The translations under genes were made by a program, and so were the position numbers. The notes under the pieces are model-generated. The model searched no databases. It was not told where the DNA came from and saw nothing but the letters and a program-made list of their open reading frames with translations. From Mesorhizobium sp. M2E.F.Ca.ET.219.01.1.1 (GTDB taxonomy: Bacteria > Pseudomonadota > Alphaproteobacteria > Rhizobiales > Rhizobiaceae), in the NCBI RefSeq assembly GCF_004016445.2, contig NZ_SADT02000002.1, forward strand, positions 496,001 to 560,000: DNA of 64,000 nt, in the 5' to 3' direction. This document shows, piece after piece, positions 26,794-38,536 of this stretch (position 1 is the first letter of the stretch; each line of letters starts with the position of its first letter).

Positions 26794-29256
26794 ATGACAT
26801 CCGCCATGACGATCGAAGTCCCTGTCCTCGACCATCCCGATCCCAAGACGCTCGCCGAAGAAGTCTTGATGTCGCTCAAATACCGGGTCGGCAAGGACAC
26901 CACCGTCGCCACGCCCTATGACTGGCTGACCGCCTCGATCAAAGTGGTGCGCGACCGCATCGTCGACCACTGGATCCAGGCGACCAAGGAAGCCTACGAC
27001 CAGCAGGAAAAGCGCGTCTATTACCTTTCGCTCGAATTCCTGATCGGCCGCCTGATGCGCGACGCCTTCTCCAATCTCGACTTGATGGAGAACATGCGCG
27101 AGGCGCTGTCCTCGCTCGGCGTCGATCTTGACCTGATCGCCGGCCTCGAACCCGACGCGGCGCTCGGCAATGGCGGCCTCGGCCGTCTCGCCGCCTGCTT
27201 CATGGAAAGCATGGCGACCGTCGACATCCCCGCGCATGGCTACGGCATCCGCTACGCCAACGGCATGTTCCGCCAGGAAATCCAGGGTGGCTGGCAGGTC
27301 GAGCTGCCGGAGACCTGGCTCGACCACGGCAATCCCTGGGAGTTCGAGCGGCGCGAACGCTCCTTCGAGGTCGGCTTCGGCGGCTCGGTGGAATCGATCA
27401 CCGCGAAGGACGGCCGGCTCGAGCGCCATGTCTGGAAGCCGACCGAGCACGTGCTTGCCGTCGCCTATGACACGCCGGTGGCCGGCTGGCGCGCCAGGCG
27501 CGTCAACACGCTGAGGCTCTGGTCCGGCATGCCGATCGACCCGATCCTGCTCGACAAGTTCAATGCCGGCGACCACATCGGCGCGCTGGCCGAGAGCAAC
27601 AAGGCCGACGCGCTGTCGCGCGTGCTCTATCCGGCCGATTCCCACATGGCCGGCCAGGAGCTGAGGCTCAGGCAGGAGTATTTCTTCTCCACCGCTTCGC
27701 TGCAGGACATCGTCCAGCGGCATTTGAGCCAGTATGGCGACCTGAAGTCCTTGCCTGACAAGGCGGCGATCCATCTCAACGACACCCATCCCGCGGTCGC
27801 CGTGCCGGAGCTGATGCGGCTGCTGATGGACGTCCATGGCATGGATTTCGACCTGGCCTGGGACATCACCAAGCGCACCTTCGGCTACACCAACCACACG
27901 CTGTTGCCCGAGGCGCTGGAAAGCTGGCCGGTGCCACTGTTCGAACGGCTTTTGCCGCGCCACATGCAGATCGTCTACGCCATCAATGCGCAGGTTCTGC
28001 TGGAGGCGCGGGCCACCGGAAAATTCTCGGGCGAGCAGATCGCACGGATTTCGCTGATCCAGGAAAATGGTGACCGCCGCGTGCGCATGGGCAACCTGGC
28101 CTTTGTCGGCTCGCATTCGATCAACGGCGTCTCGGCGCTGCACACCGAGCTGATGAAGGAGACGGTGTTCGCCGATCTCCACAAGCTCTATCCCGACCGC
28201 ATCAACAACAAGACCAACGGCATCACGCCCCGCCGCTGGCTGATCCAGTGCAATCCGGGGCTGACCTCGCTTGCCCGCGAGGCGATTGGCGACCGCTTCA
28301 TGGACGACATCGAGAAGATCAAGGATCTCGATCCGCTCGCCGAAGACGCGGCCTTCCGCGAAAAATTCGCCGCCGTGAAGCGACAGAACAAGGCAAGGCT
28401 GGCCAATCTCGTCGCCGACCGGCTCGGCATCAGGCTCGACCCGTCGGCCCTGTTCGACATCCAGGTCAAGCGCATCCACGAATACAAGCGGCAGCTGCTC
28501 AACATCCTCGAGGCGATCGCGCTTTACGACCAGATCCGCTCGCATCCCGAGCGGGATTGGATGCCGCGCGTGAAATTCTTCGGCGGCAAGGCGGCGCCGA
28601 GCTACCACAACGCCAAGCTGATCATCAAACTGGCCAACGACGTCGCAAAGGTCATCAACGGCGATCCGTCGGTGCGCGGCCTGCTGAAGGTCGTGTTCGT
28701 GCCGAACTACAATGTCAGCCTGGCCGAGGTGATGATGCCGGCCGCCGACCTTTCGGAGCAGATCTCGACCGCCGGCATGGAAGCTTCCGGCACCGGCAAC
28801 ATGAAGTTCGCGCTGAACGGCGCGCTGACCATTGGCACGCTCGACGGCGCCAATGTCGAGATCAAGGAACATGTCGGCGACGACAACATCTTCATCTTCG
28901 GCCTCACCACGGCCGAAGTCGCCGAGCGACGCAACAACGGCTACAATCCGCGCGAAGTGATCGAGGCCTCGCCGGAACTGTCACAGGCGGTGTCCGCCAT
29001 CTCCTCCGGCGTCTTCTCGCCCGACGATCCTGGCCGCTACCGCGACTTGATGAACGGCCTCTACCAGAGCGACTGGTTCATGGTGGCGGCCGACTTCGAT
29101 TCCTACGCCGCCTGCCAGCGCGAGGTCGACGCCGTCTGGCGCAACAGCCCCGACTGGTACGCGCGCGCCATCCGCAACGTCGCTCGCGTCGGCTGGTTCT
29201 CGTCCGATCGCACAATCCGCCAATATGCGAAAGACATCTGGAACGTGCCCGTCTGA
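26794..29256 (+). CDS. glgP: Glycogen phosphorylase
   Basis: Releases glucose 1-phosphate from the non-reducing ends of glycogen. The 820 residues agree with bacterial phosphorylases. Motifs: RVYYLSLEFLIGRLM (about 70-84), LGNGGLGRLAACFMESMA, TNHTLLPEALE, VKRIHEYKRQLLN and SGTGNMKFALNGALTIGT, where Lys671 should carry PLP. The start is ATG 26794 (26806 is a possible internal start) behind a GAGAG ribosome site. It opens the glycogen gene run, as in Agrobacterium glgP-B-C-A-pgm; having degradation and synthesis genes together points to cyclic storage use. Confidence 0.96.
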   Translation: MTSAMTIEVPVLDHPDPKTLAEEVLMSLKYRVGKDTTVATPYDWLTASIKVVRDRIVDHWIQATKEAYDQQEKRVYYLSLEFLIGRLMRDAFSNLDLMENMREALSSLGVDLDLIAGLEPDAALGNGGLGRLAACFMESMATVDIPAHGYGIRYANGMFRQEIQGGWQVELPETWLDHGNPWEFERRERSFEVGFGGSVESITAKDGRLERHVWKPTEHVLAVAYDTPVAGWRARRVNTLRLWSGMPIDPILLDKFNAGDHIGALAESNKADALSRVLYPADSHMAGQELRLRQEYFFSTASLQDIVQRHLSQYGDLKSLPDKAAIHLNDTHPAVAVPELMRLLMDVHGMDFDLAWDITKRTFGYTNHTLLPEALESWPVPLFERLLPRHMQIVYAINAQVLLEARATGKFSGEQIARISLIQENGDRRVRMGNLAFVGSHSINGVSALHTELMKETVFADLHKLYPDRINNKTNGITPRRWLIQCNPGLTSLAREAIGDRFMDDIEKIKDLDPLAEDAAFREKFAAVKRQNKARLANLVADRLGIRLDPSALFDIQVKRIHEYKRQLLNILEAIALYDQIRSHPERDWMPRVKFFGGKAAPSYHNAKLIIKLANDVAKVINGDPSVRGLLKVVFVPNYNVSLAEVMMPAADLSEQISTAGMEASGTGNMKFALNGALTIGTLDGANVEIKEHVGDDNIFIFGLTTAEVAERRNNGYNPREVIEASPELSQAVSAISSGVFSPDDPGRYRDLMNGLYQSDWFMVAADFDSYAACQREVDAVWRNSPDWYARAIRNVARVGWFSSDRTIRQYAKDIWNVPV

Positions 29257-29290
29257 TATGATTGCATGAGCCACAAGAAGTGTGGCCCCG

Positions 29291-29339
29291 GTGCATGCCG
29301 CCCAAAAGTGCAGAGCGGTTTTGGGATCACGGCATGCAC
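29291..29339. repeat. Palindromic element between glgP and glgB
   Basis: Left arm GTGCATGCCG-CCCAAAA (29291-29307) pairs with TTTTGGG-ATCA-CGGCATGCAC (29319-29339), leaving a short loop. The wording resembles a common palindrome in rhizobial intergenic DNA. It is followed by a few more GCATGC copies up to 29375. Its place upstream of glgB suggests an RNA hairpin in the intercistronic mRNA. Confidence 0.65.
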
Positions 29340-29411
29340 CAAGACAAAGAACAGCGCATGCCGCACCAAGGCATGCGCCAGAACAAGATGCCCGGGGAGG
29401 GCGACCGCTTG

Positions 29412-31625
29412 ATGAGGAAGCCGCGCGCGACCGCTGCGACAAGCGGGCCGGACGGACTGGCGCCAGCCGGAGATGTCGCGGCGATTGTCGCCGGAACGCA
29501 TGGCAATCCTTTCGCGGTTCTGGGCGTGCATGAGGCCGGCAAGGGCTTCGTCGCCCGCTGCTTCGTGCCCAACGCCGAATTCGTCACCGCCTATACGTTG
29601 ACCGGCAAGGAGGCGGGCGAGCTGTCGCGCCGCGACGATGCCGGCTTCTTCGAGGGCAAGGTCTCCATCCGCAAGCGCCAGCCGTTGCGCTATCATGCCA
29701 GGAATGCCGGCGGCGACTGGTGGCTGACCGATCCCTATTCCTTCGGCCCGGTGCTGGGACCGATGGACGACTATTACATGGCCGAGGGCTCGCACTTACG
29801 GCTATTCGACAAGCTCGGCGCCCACATCATCGACCATGAAGGCGCCACCGGCGTGCATTTCGCGGTCTGGGCGCCCAATGCCAGGCGCGTCTCCGTGGTC
29901 GGGACCTTCAACGACTGGGACGGCCGCCGCCACACCATGCGCGACCGCAAGGACACCGGCATCTGGGAGCTGTTCATTCCCGATATCGGCGCGGGCCAGC
30001 CCTACAAGTTTGAGATCATCGCGCCCGACGGCGTGCGCCTGCCGCTCAAGGCCGACCCGTTCGCCTTCGAATCGGAACTGCGACCGGCGACCGCCTCGGT
30101 GACGGCGCCGCCGATGGCGCATCAATGGGGCGACGAGGCGCATCGCGGCTACTGGCGCAAGGCCGATCCCCGGCGCGAGGCGATCTCGATCTACGAGGTC
30201 CACGCCGGCTCCTGGCAGCGCCGCGACGACGGCACGTTCCTCTCCTGGGACGAGCTTGCGGCGCGGCTGATCCCTTATGCGGTCGACACCGGCTTCACCC
30301 ATATCGAGTTCCTGCCGATCTCGGAGCATCCTTACGACCCGTCCTGGGGCTATCAAACCACCGGCCTTTACGCGCCGACGGCGCGCTTCGGCGACCCTGA
30401 CGGCTTCGCCCGTTTTGTCGACGGCGCGCACCGCGCCGGCATCGGGGTCATCCTCGACTGGGTGCCGGCGCATTTCCCGGTCGACGAGCATGGGCTGGTG
30501 AAGTTCGACGGCACCGCGCTCTACGAGCATGCCGATCCGCGCCAGGGTTTCCATCCCGACTGGAACACCGCGATCTACAATTTCGGCCGCCGCGAGGTGG
30601 TATCGTTCCTCGTCAACAACGCGCTGTTCTGGGCCGAGAAATACCATGTCGACGGATTGCGCGTCGACGCGGTCGCCTCGATGCTCTACCTCGATTATTC
30701 GCGCAAGGCGGGCGAATGGATCCCCAATGAGAAGGGCGGGCGCGAGAACCTGCAGGCCGTCAGCTTCCTGCAGAAGATGAACAAGGAGCTCTACGGCCAC
30801 CACCCCGGCGTGATGACGATCGCCGAGGAATCGACCTCATGGCCGAAAGTGTCGCGTCCCGTGCATGAGGGCGGGCTCGGCTTCGGCTTCAAGTGGAACA
30901 TGGGCTTCATGCATGACACGCTGGAGTACCTTTCCAAGGAGCCGATCTTCCGCAAGCACCACCACAATGACATCACCTTCGGCCTGGTCTACGCTTTCTC
31001 GGAGAACTTCGTGCTGCCGCTGTCGCATGACGAGGTCGTGCACGGTAAAGGCACGCTGCTCCACAAGATGGCCGGCGACGACTGGCAGAAGTTCGCGACG
31101 CTGCGCGCCTATTATGCCTTCATGTGGGGCTATCCCGGCAAGAAGCTCCTGTTCATGGGCCAGGAATTCGCCCAGCGCCGCGAGTGGAGCGAGGAACGCG
31201 CGCTCGACTGGAACCTGCTCGAATTCGCGCCGCATCGCGGCGTCTGGCAGACGGTGCGCGACCTGAACTATCTCTACCGTTCGCGCCCGGCGCTGCACGC
31301 GCGCGACTGCGAGCCGGAAGGCTTTTCCTGGCTGATCGTCGACGATCGCGACAATTCGGTCTTCGCATGGTTGCGCAGCGCGCCGGACGGCAACCCGATC
31401 GCCGTCATCTCCAACTTCACGCCGGTGCCGCGCGAGAACTATCGCGTGCCGCTGCCGAGGGCGGGAAAGTGGCGCGAGATCATCAATACGGATGCCGCCG
31501 ACTATGGCGGCTCCGGGATGGGCAATGGCGGCGCGGTCAAGGCGAGCGGGGAAGGGGGCGGCGTATCGGCGACGATGCTTCTGCCGCCGCTCTCGACGAT
31601 CATGCTGGAATTCGTCACGGATTGA
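29412..31625 (+). CDS. glgB: 1,4-alpha-glucan branching enzyme
   Basis: A GH13 enzyme that makes alpha-1,6 branches in glycogen. The 737-residue length from ATG 29412 (GGGGAGGG at 29395-29402 upstream) is the family norm; longer in-frame starts would run through the palindrome between the genes. Order: N-domain (GTHGNPFAVLGVHEAG), CBM48 (VHFAVWAPNARRVSVVG), then the catalytic barrel with WVPAHFP, LRVDAVASMLY (nucleophile Asp419), TIAEEST (acid/base Glu472) and LSHDEVVHGK. All catalytic residues are present. Confidence 0.96.
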   Translation: MRKPRATAATSGPDGLAPAGDVAAIVAGTHGNPFAVLGVHEAGKGFVARCFVPNAEFVTAYTLTGKEAGELSRRDDAGFFEGKVSIRKRQPLRYHARNAGGDWWLTDPYSFGPVLGPMDDYYMAEGSHLRLFDKLGAHIIDHEGATGVHFAVWAPNARRVSVVGTFNDWDGRRHTMRDRKDTGIWELFIPDIGAGQPYKFEIIAPDGVRLPLKADPFAFESELRPATASVTAPPMAHQWGDEAHRGYWRKADPRREAISIYEVHAGSWQRRDDGTFLSWDELAARLIPYAVDTGFTHIEFLPISEHPYDPSWGYQTTGLYAPTARFGDPDGFARFVDGAHRAGIGVILDWVPAHFPVDEHGLVKFDGTALYEHADPRQGFHPDWNTAIYNFGRREVVSFLVNNALFWAEKYHVDGLRVDAVASMLYLDYSRKAGEWIPNEKGGRENLQAVSFLQKMNKELYGHHPGVMTIAEESTSWPKVSRPVHEGGLGFGFKWNMGFMHDTLEYLSKEPIFRKHHHNDITFGLVYAFSENFVLPLSHDEVVHGKGTLLHKMAGDDWQKFATLRAYYAFMWGYPGKKLLFMGQEFAQRREWSEERALDWNLLEFAPHRGVWQTVRDLNYLYRSRPALHARDCEPEGFSWLIVDDRDNSVFAWLRSAPDGNPIAVISNFTPVPRENYRVPLPRAGKWREIINTDAADYGGSGMGNGGAVKASGEGGGVSATMLLPPLSTIMLEFVTD

Positions 31626-31688
31626 AGCAGATGATGTGCCATCCTGCTCTTGCAACGATCCGGGCAGCTTATTTGGGAGGGTAACAAA

Positions 31689-32954
31689 ATGGCAGAACTC
31701 AAAAGAACCCAGCCGCTGGCGCGCGACGCCATGGCCTATGTGCTGGCCGGCGGCCGCGGCAGCCGCCTCAAGGAGCTGACCGACCGGCGCGCCAAACCCG
31801 CCGTCTATTTCGGCGGCAAGACGCGCATTATCGACTTCGCGCTCTCCAACGCGCTGAACTCCGGCATCCGCCGCCTCGGCGTCGCCACCCAGTACAAGGC
31901 GCATTCGCTGATCCGCCACCTGCAGCGCGGCTGGAACTTCCTGCGGCCTGAGCGAAACGAAAGCTTCGACATCCTGCCCGCATCGCAGCGCGTTTCGGAA
32001 ACGCAGTGGTACGAAGGCACTGCCGACGCCGTCTACCAGAACATCGACATCATCGAGGCCTATGGCCCCGAATACATGGTCATCCTTGCCGGCGACCACA
32101 TCTACAAGATGGACTACGAGCTGATGCTGCGCCAGCATGTCGATGCGGGCGCCGACGTCACCGTCGGTTGCCTGGAGGTGCCGCGCCTAGAGGCGACCGG
32201 CTTCGGCGTCATGCATGTCGATGCCAAGGACAACATCATCGCCTTCGTCGAAAAGCCGGCCGATCCGCCGGGCATCCCGGATAAGCCGGAATTCGCGCTC
32301 GCCTCGATGGGCATCTATGTCTTCAAGACCAAGTTCCTGATGGAGCAGCTGCGCCGCGACGCAGCCGAACCCGGCTCCAGCCGCGACTTCGGCAAGGACA
32401 TCATCCCCTATATCGTGCAGCACGGTAAGGCGATCGCGCATCGCTTCGCAAAGTCCTGCGTGCGCTCCTCGCATGAGTCCGAGCCCTACTGGCGCGACGT
32501 CGGAACCGTGGACGCCTATTGGGAAGCCAATATCGACCTCACCGACGTCACACCGGAACTCGATCTCTACGACCGCGACTGGCCGATCTGGACCTATGCG
32601 GAATTGAAGCCGCCGGCAAAGTTCGTGCATGACGAGGACGGCCGCCGCGGCGAGGCGATCTCCTCGCTGGTCTCCGGCGACTGCATCGTCTCCGGCGCCT
32701 CGCTGCGCCGCAGCCTGATCTTCACCGGCGCGCGCATCAATTCCTACTCCAAGCTCGAGGAGGTGGTGATGCTGCCCGACGTGACTGTCGGCCGCAACGC
32801 GCGCCTCAAGCGCGTCGTCATCGACCATGGCGTGCAGATCCCGGAAGGACTGGTGGTCGGCGAGGATGCGGCGCTCGACGCCAAGCGCTTCCGTGTTTCG
32901 GAGAAGGGCATCTGCCTGATCACGCAGGATATGATCAACAAGTTGTCGACCTGA
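31689..32954 (+). CDS. glgC: Glucose-1-phosphate adenylyltransferase
   Basis: Makes ADP-glucose, the committed and allosterically controlled step of glycogen synthesis. From ATG 31689 (GGGAGGG upstream) it has 421 residues, as in other rhizobial GlgC. Motifs: [19 protein letters not shown] (18-36), [50 protein letters not shown], and a C-terminal left-handed helix domain with [12 protein letters not shown]. The gene's last codons are part of an imperfect tandem repeat that continues into the intergenic space. Confidence 0.96.
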   Translation: MAELKRTQPLARDAMAYVLAGGRGSRLKELTDRRAKPAVYFGGKTRIIDFALSNALNSGIRRLGVATQYKAHSLIRHLQRGWNFLRPERNESFDILPASQRVSETQWYEGTADAVYQNIDIIEAYGPEYMVILAGDHIYKMDYELMLRQHVDAGADVTVGCLEVPRLEATGFGVMHVDAKDNIIAFVEKPADPPGIPDKPEFALASMGIYVFKTKFLMEQLRRDAAEPGSSRDFGKDIIPYIVQHGKAIAHRFAKSCVRSSHESEPYWRDVGTVDAYWEANIDLTDVTPELDLYDRDWPIWTYAELKPPAKFVHDEDGRRGEAISSLVSGDCIVSGASLRRSLIFTGARINSYSKLEEVVMLPDVTVGRNARLKRVVIDHGVQIPEGLVVGEDAALDAKRFRVSEKGICLITQDMINKLST

Positions 32955-33056
32955 TAGGGTTGATCAAGCCGTCCACCCGCTAGGGTTGATCGGCAAAGTT
33001 GTCGACCTGATAAGGTCGATCAGCAAGCCGACGACTTGATCAACAGATTGTCACTT
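32938..33056. repeat. Imperfect tandem repeats spanning the glgC end and glgC-glgA gap
   Basis: AAGTTGTCGACCTGATA followed by GGTTGATCA recurs about four times in diverged form: at 32940, around 32970 (CGTCCACCCGCTAGGGTTGATCGG), at 32996 (AAGTTGTCGACCTGATAAGG) and around 33028 (CCGACGACTTGATCAACAG). The first unit includes the glgC stop codon. Unit length is roughly 28-31 bases. Confidence 0.7.
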
Positions 33057-33090
33057 TGACCTGTCACGTTGAAATCGGAATGTGGAGCGC

Positions 33091-34536
33091 ATGCAGGTTC
33101 TGTCGGTCACGCCCGAAATCTTCCCGCTGATCAAGACCGGTGGTCTCGCCGACGTGACCGGCGCCTTGCCGATCGCGCTGGCCGGGAAGGGCGTGGCGAT
33201 GCGCACGCTCGTTCCCGGCTATCCCGTGGTGATGGCGGCCTTCGCCAAGAAGAAACCCGTCTACCAGTACCCGCTGCTGCAAGGTGGCAAGGCCTCGGTC
33301 CATGCCGTCAAGATCGGCGATCTCGACCTCTTCGTGTTGGACGCGCCGCATCTCTTCGATCGTCAAGGCGGCCCTTACGGCACGGCATCCGGGGCCGACT
33401 GGCCGGACAACTGGCGTCGCTTCGCGGCGCTGAGCCAGGTCGGCGGCGATATTGCCGGCGGCGCGATCTCCGGCTACCAGCCTGACATCGTCCATGCCCA
33501 TGACTGGCAGTCGGCGATGACGCTTGCCTATATGCGCTACGGCAAGGCGGTCGGCGTGCCGTCGCTGATCACCGTGCACAACCTTGCCTTCCAGGGTCAG
33601 TTCGGCGCCGGCATCTTCGGCGAGCTCGGCCTGCCGGGCGTGGCGATGCAGCTCGACGGCGTCGAATATTATGGCGGCGTCGGCTATCTGAAGGCCGGCC
33701 TGCAGGCCGCCTGGGCGATCACCACGGTGAGCCCGACCTATGCGCAGGAAATCCGCTCGCCGGAATTCGGCATGGGCCTCGACGGCCTGATCAACATGCG
33801 CGCCACCGACCTCTACGGCATCGTCAATGGCATCGACGTCGACATCTGGAATCCTCAGACCGACAAGCATCTGGTCGCCAAATACTCTGCGGCGACTCTC
33901 GAAGCCCGCGCCAAGAACCGCAAGGCGGTCGAGGACCGTTTCGGCCTTGCGGCGGACGGCAGCCCGATCGTCTGCGTCGTCAGCCGGCTGACCTGGCAGA
34001 AGGGCATGGACATTCTGGCCGCGGTCGTCGACGGCATCGTCGCCGCCGGCGCGCGCCTCGCCATTCTGGGCTCCGGCGACGCCGGCCTCGAAGGCACGCT
34101 GCTTGCCGCCGCGGCTCGCCATCGCGGCCGTGTCGGCGTCGTCGTGGGTTATGACGAGGGGCTTTCGCATGTCATGCAGGGCGGCTGCGACGCCATCATC
34201 ATCCCGTCGCGCTTCGAGCCTTGCGGGCTGACCCAGCTCTACGGCCTGCGCTATGGCTGCGTGCCGGTCGTCGCCCGCACCGGCGGCCTCGCCGACACCA
34301 TCATCGACGCCAATGAAGCAGCGTTGTCGGCCGGCGTCGCCACCGGTTTCCAATTCGCGCCCAACAATGGCGGCGCAATGCTGCATGCCATCCAGCGGCT
34401 GGTCGAGCAGCACGCGCGGCCGGCCACCTGGGCCTCGATCCAGCGCCAGGGCATGAAGGCCGATGTCTCCTGGGACAAGAGCGCCGAAAAATACGTAGAA
34501 CTCTATCGCTTGCTGCTTTCGAAAAGGGCTGCCTGA
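33091..34536 (+). CDS. glgA: Glycogen synthase (ADP-glucose)
   Basis: A GT5 enzyme that extends glycogen by alpha-1,4 transfer from ADP-glucose. The ATG at 33091 gives [22 protein letters not shown], placing the ADP-glucose-binding KTGGL at 15-19 as in Agrobacterium GlgA, and 481 residues. A GTG at 33082 would add three residues. Other motifs are [38 protein letters not shown], and the C-terminal [18 protein letters not shown] with the conserved Glu. The next gene starts 3 bases after the stop. Confidence 0.96.
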   Translation: MQVLSVTPEIFPLIKTGGLADVTGALPIALAGKGVAMRTLVPGYPVVMAAFAKKKPVYQYPLLQGGKASVHAVKIGDLDLFVLDAPHLFDRQGGPYGTASGADWPDNWRRFAALSQVGGDIAGGAISGYQPDIVHAHDWQSAMTLAYMRYGKAVGVPSLITVHNLAFQGQFGAGIFGELGLPGVAMQLDGVEYYGGVGYLKAGLQAAWAITTVSPTYAQEIRSPEFGMGLDGLINMRATDLYGIVNGIDVDIWNPQTDKHLVAKYSAATLEARAKNRKAVEDRFGLAADGSPIVCVVSRLTWQKGMDILAAVVDGIVAAGARLAILGSGDAGLEGTLLAAAARHRGRVGVVVGYDEGLSHVMQGGCDAIIIPSRFEPCGLTQLYGLRYGCVPVVARTGGLADTIIDANEAALSAGVATGFQFAPNNGGAMLHAIQRLVEQHARPATWASIQRQGMKADVSWDKSAEKYVELYRLLLSKRAA

Positions 34537-36168
<1,632 letters not shown>

Positions 36169-36188
36169 GGGGGGCGAGGCGCGCCTTT

Positions 36189-36246
36189 CCTTCCCCCCTT
36201 GTGGGGGAAGGTGGATCGGCGCGTAGCGCCGAGACTGATGAGGGGT
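36189..36246. repeat. Short double-hairpin intergenic repeat
   Basis: Two adjacent hairpins: CCTTCCCCC/GGGGGAAGG (36189-36197 with 36203-36211) and TCGGCGC-GTA-GCGCCGA (36216-36232), followed by GAGACTGATGAGGGGTG. This layout is familiar from many intergenic copies in rhizobial genomes. Coming right after pgm, it may also act as a transcription attenuator. Confidence 0.75.
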
Positions 36247-36293
36247 GTTGGCCGGATCGCCGGCTTTGGCGATTGGCCGAAATGTCCATCGCT

Positions 36294-36479
36294 TCGTCAT
36301 CCACGGGCGGAGCAAGGAGCGAAGCGACGCGGCGCAGACCCGAGGATCCATGCCGTGACTTCAAGGCGTTGCGGCGGTTCAGAATTCTGCTCCGCTGCGC
36401 CCCACGCTTGAGGTCACGGCATGGATTCCAGGGTCTCCGCGACGGAGCTCCGCTCCTGCTTCGCCCTGGAATGACGACG
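36294..36479. repeat. Dispersed long inverted repeat, copy 2
   Basis: Homologous to 19225-19384: shared blocks are TCGTCATCC, GGGCGGAGCAAGGAGCGAAG, GGATCCATGCCGT, CAGAATTCTG and GGTCACGGCATGGAT. The right end differs by an extra segment rich in GGAGC/GCTCC (36441-36463), itself palindromic. Together with the preceding double hairpin it fills the 352-base gap between pgm and glgX; no gene was seen there. Confidence 0.85.
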
Positions 36480-36520
36480 TCGCGGAGGCTCAAGCCAATC
36501 TCCAGCGTCTACGGCACGTC

Positions 36521-38536
36521 ATGAGGTTGGCAAGCGTGAGCAATCTGGGCGCCACCATCACCGCCGAAGGCATCCGCTTTGCCGCCTGGTCCCCATCGGC
36601 GCGGCGCCTCTGGGTCTCGCTTTTCGATGGCAGCGGCAACCGCGAGATCGACCGGCTGGAGCTGAAGCCGGAAGGCGAGGGCGTGCATGCGCTCCTTGTC
36701 CCCGGCCTCGGCGACGGCATACGTTACGGCTTTCGCGCGGACGGCCCTTATGCTCCCGATCAGGGCCTTTGGTTCGACCCGGACAAGCTGCTCACCGACC
36801 CCTACGCCATAGAAATCGACCGGCCATATCAATATCACTGGCGTCTCGCCGCCAAACGCAACGAAGGCGCAGACACCGCATACCTGATGCCCAAGGCAAT
36901 CGTGGTGGCGCCGCCCGAGGCCGTGGCGCCTTTGCCACCCCTCTTCAAGCCCGGCGGCCTGATCTACGAACTGAATGTCCGCTCCTTCACCAAGCTCCAT
37001 CCCGACATTCCGGAAGCGCAGCGCGGCACCATCGCGGCGCTCGCCCAGCCCGCCATCATCGAGCACCTGAAGCGTCTCGGCGTCTCGGCCGTCGAGCTGA
37101 TGCCGGTCACCGCGTCGATTGACGAGCGGCATCTGCCGCCGCTGGGCCTCAGCAACGCCTGGGGCTACAACCCCGTCACCTTCATGGCGCTCGACCCGCG
37201 CCTGGCGCCGGGTGGTCTCAAGGAACTGCGCGACACCGTCGCCGCGCTCCGCAAGGCAGGCATCGGCACCATCCTCGACCTCGTCTTCAACCATACCGGC
37301 GAGAGCGACCGGCTCGGGCCGACGCTGTCGCTGCGCGGGCTCGATGCGCTGGCCTATTACCGGCATCGGCCGGACGGCAGCTTGGCCAACGACACCGGCA
37401 CCGGCAACACGGTCGCCTGCGACCATCCGGTGGTGCGCGAAATGGTGCTCGACACGCTGCGCCACTTCGTCCGCTTTGCCGGCGTCGACGGCTTCCGTTT
37501 CGATCTGGCGCCGGTGCTCGGCCGCGTCGACGGCGCCTTCGATCCGGAGGCGCCGCTGCTTCGGGCCATTGCCGATGATCCCGTGCTCGCCGACCGCGCG
37601 CTGATCGCCGAGCCCTGGGATATCGGTCCGAACGGCTACCAGCTCGGCAATTTCCGCCCGCCCTACCTGGAATGGAACGACCGCTACCGCGACGATGTCA
37701 GGCGCTTCTGGCGCGGCGATGCCGGCGCGATCGGCGCCTTGGCCACCCGTCTTGCCGGCTCGTCGGACGTGTTCGGCAGGGAAGGCCGGCCGACGAGCCG
37801 TAGTGTCAACTTCATCGCCGCGCATGACGGCATGACGCTGGCCGACATCGTCGCCTATGAGCGCAAGCACAACGAGGCCAATGGCGAGCAGAACCGCGAT
37901 GGCCATAACGACAATCTGTCCTGGAACAACGGCGCCGAGGGCGAAACGGACGAAGAGGCGATCAGCCTGGCCCGCTCCAATGACCGGCGCGCGTTGCTTG
38001 CCACGCTTTTCGCCTCGCGCGGCACCATCATGCTGACCGCTGGCGACGAGTTCGGCCGCACGCAGAAGGGCAACAACAACGCTTATGCGCAGGACAACGC
38101 CATCACCTGGCTCGACTGGGCCGGCCGCGATCACGCGCTGGAGCAATACGCATCGTCGCTTGCCGCGCTGCGCCGCGCCTTCCCGGTGCTGGGGGATACG
38201 CAGTTGCTGACCGGCGCGCCCGCCGGCGGGTCGGAGATCCCCGATGTGTCCTGGCTCACCGAGACCGGCGTGCCGCTCGGCGAGGCCGACTGGAACGATG
38301 CCGGCCGACATCGCCTCGTCATGCTGCTCGGCGATAGCGAGAGCAAGCGCTTGGCGGTCATGATCAATGGCGATCGCCGGCAATGCGTCTTCACCTTGCC
38401 CGCGCGGGAAGGCTTCGAGTGGCGCCCGGCGGTCGAGACGCAGCCGGTCGATCTGGCGAGGCCGTTACCCGGTCGAAGCGTCGGTTTCATGATCGAGCGG
38501 CGTGCCGCTGGATCGCGCAACAGGAAAGGCTCATGA
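36521..38536 (+). CDS. glgX: Glycogen debranching enzyme GlgX
   Basis: A GH13 isoamylase-type enzyme that hydrolyses alpha-1,6 branches left after phosphorylase action. CBM48-like N-terminus (GIRFAAWSPSARRLWVSLFD), then YELNVRSFTKLHP, the barrel motifs DLVFNHTGES, DGFRFDLAPVLG (nucleophile Asp328), LIAEPWDIG (Glu364) and NFIAAHDGMTLAD. The 671-residue length is normal. The start could be ATG 36521 or GTG 36536; no strong ribosome site is seen for either. Its stop overlaps the alpha-glucosidase ATG (ATGATG/TGA), so the two are coupled. Confidence 0.93.
   Translation: MRLASVSNLGATITAEGIRFAAWSPSARRLWVSLFDGSGNREIDRLELKPEGEGVHALLVPGLGDGIRYGFRADGPYAPDQGLWFDPDKLLTDPYAIEIDRPYQYHWRLAAKRNEGADTAYLMPKAIVVAPPEAVAPLPPLFKPGGLIYELNVRSFTKLHPDIPEAQRGTIAALAQPAIIEHLKRLGVSAVELMPVTASIDERHLPPLGLSNAWGYNPVTFMALDPRLAPGGLKELRDTVAALRKAGIGTILDLVFNHTGESDRLGPTLSLRGLDALAYYRHRPDGSLANDTGTGNTVACDHPVVREMVLDTLRHFVRFAGVDGFRFDLAPVLGRVDGAFDPEAPLLRAIADDPVLADRALIAEPWDIGPNGYQLGNFRPPYLEWNDRYRDDVRRFWRGDAGAIGALATRLAGSSDVFGREGRPTSRSVNFIAAHDGMTLADIVAYERKHNEANGEQNRDGHNDNLSWNNGAEGETDEEAISLARSNDRRALLATLFASRGTIMLTAGDEFGRTQKGNNNAYAQDNAITWLDWAGRDHALEQYASSLAALRRAFPVLGDTQLLTGAPAGGSEIPDVSWLTETGVPLGEADWNDAGRHRLVMLLGDSESKRLAVMINGDRRQCVFTLPAREGFEWRPAVETQPVDLARPLPGRSVGFMIERRAAGSRNRKGS

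Noticed and set aside
26698..28872. Long open frame of 724 codons antisense to glgP
   Set aside because: High-GC genes commonly leave the mirror frame open. The protein has no family motifs, is rich in Arg/His/Val/Asp in the manner of a shadow frame, and lies wholly over a secure glgP.
29262..29411. Longer GlgB starting at 29262
   Set aside because: The extra 50 residues are encoded by the intergenic palindrome and are Met/His/Gln-rich; ATG 29412 has a good ribosome site and gives the normal length.
32938..33056. CRISPR-like array after glgC
   Set aside because: Units are diverged, lack unique spacers of constant length, and no cas genes are nearby.
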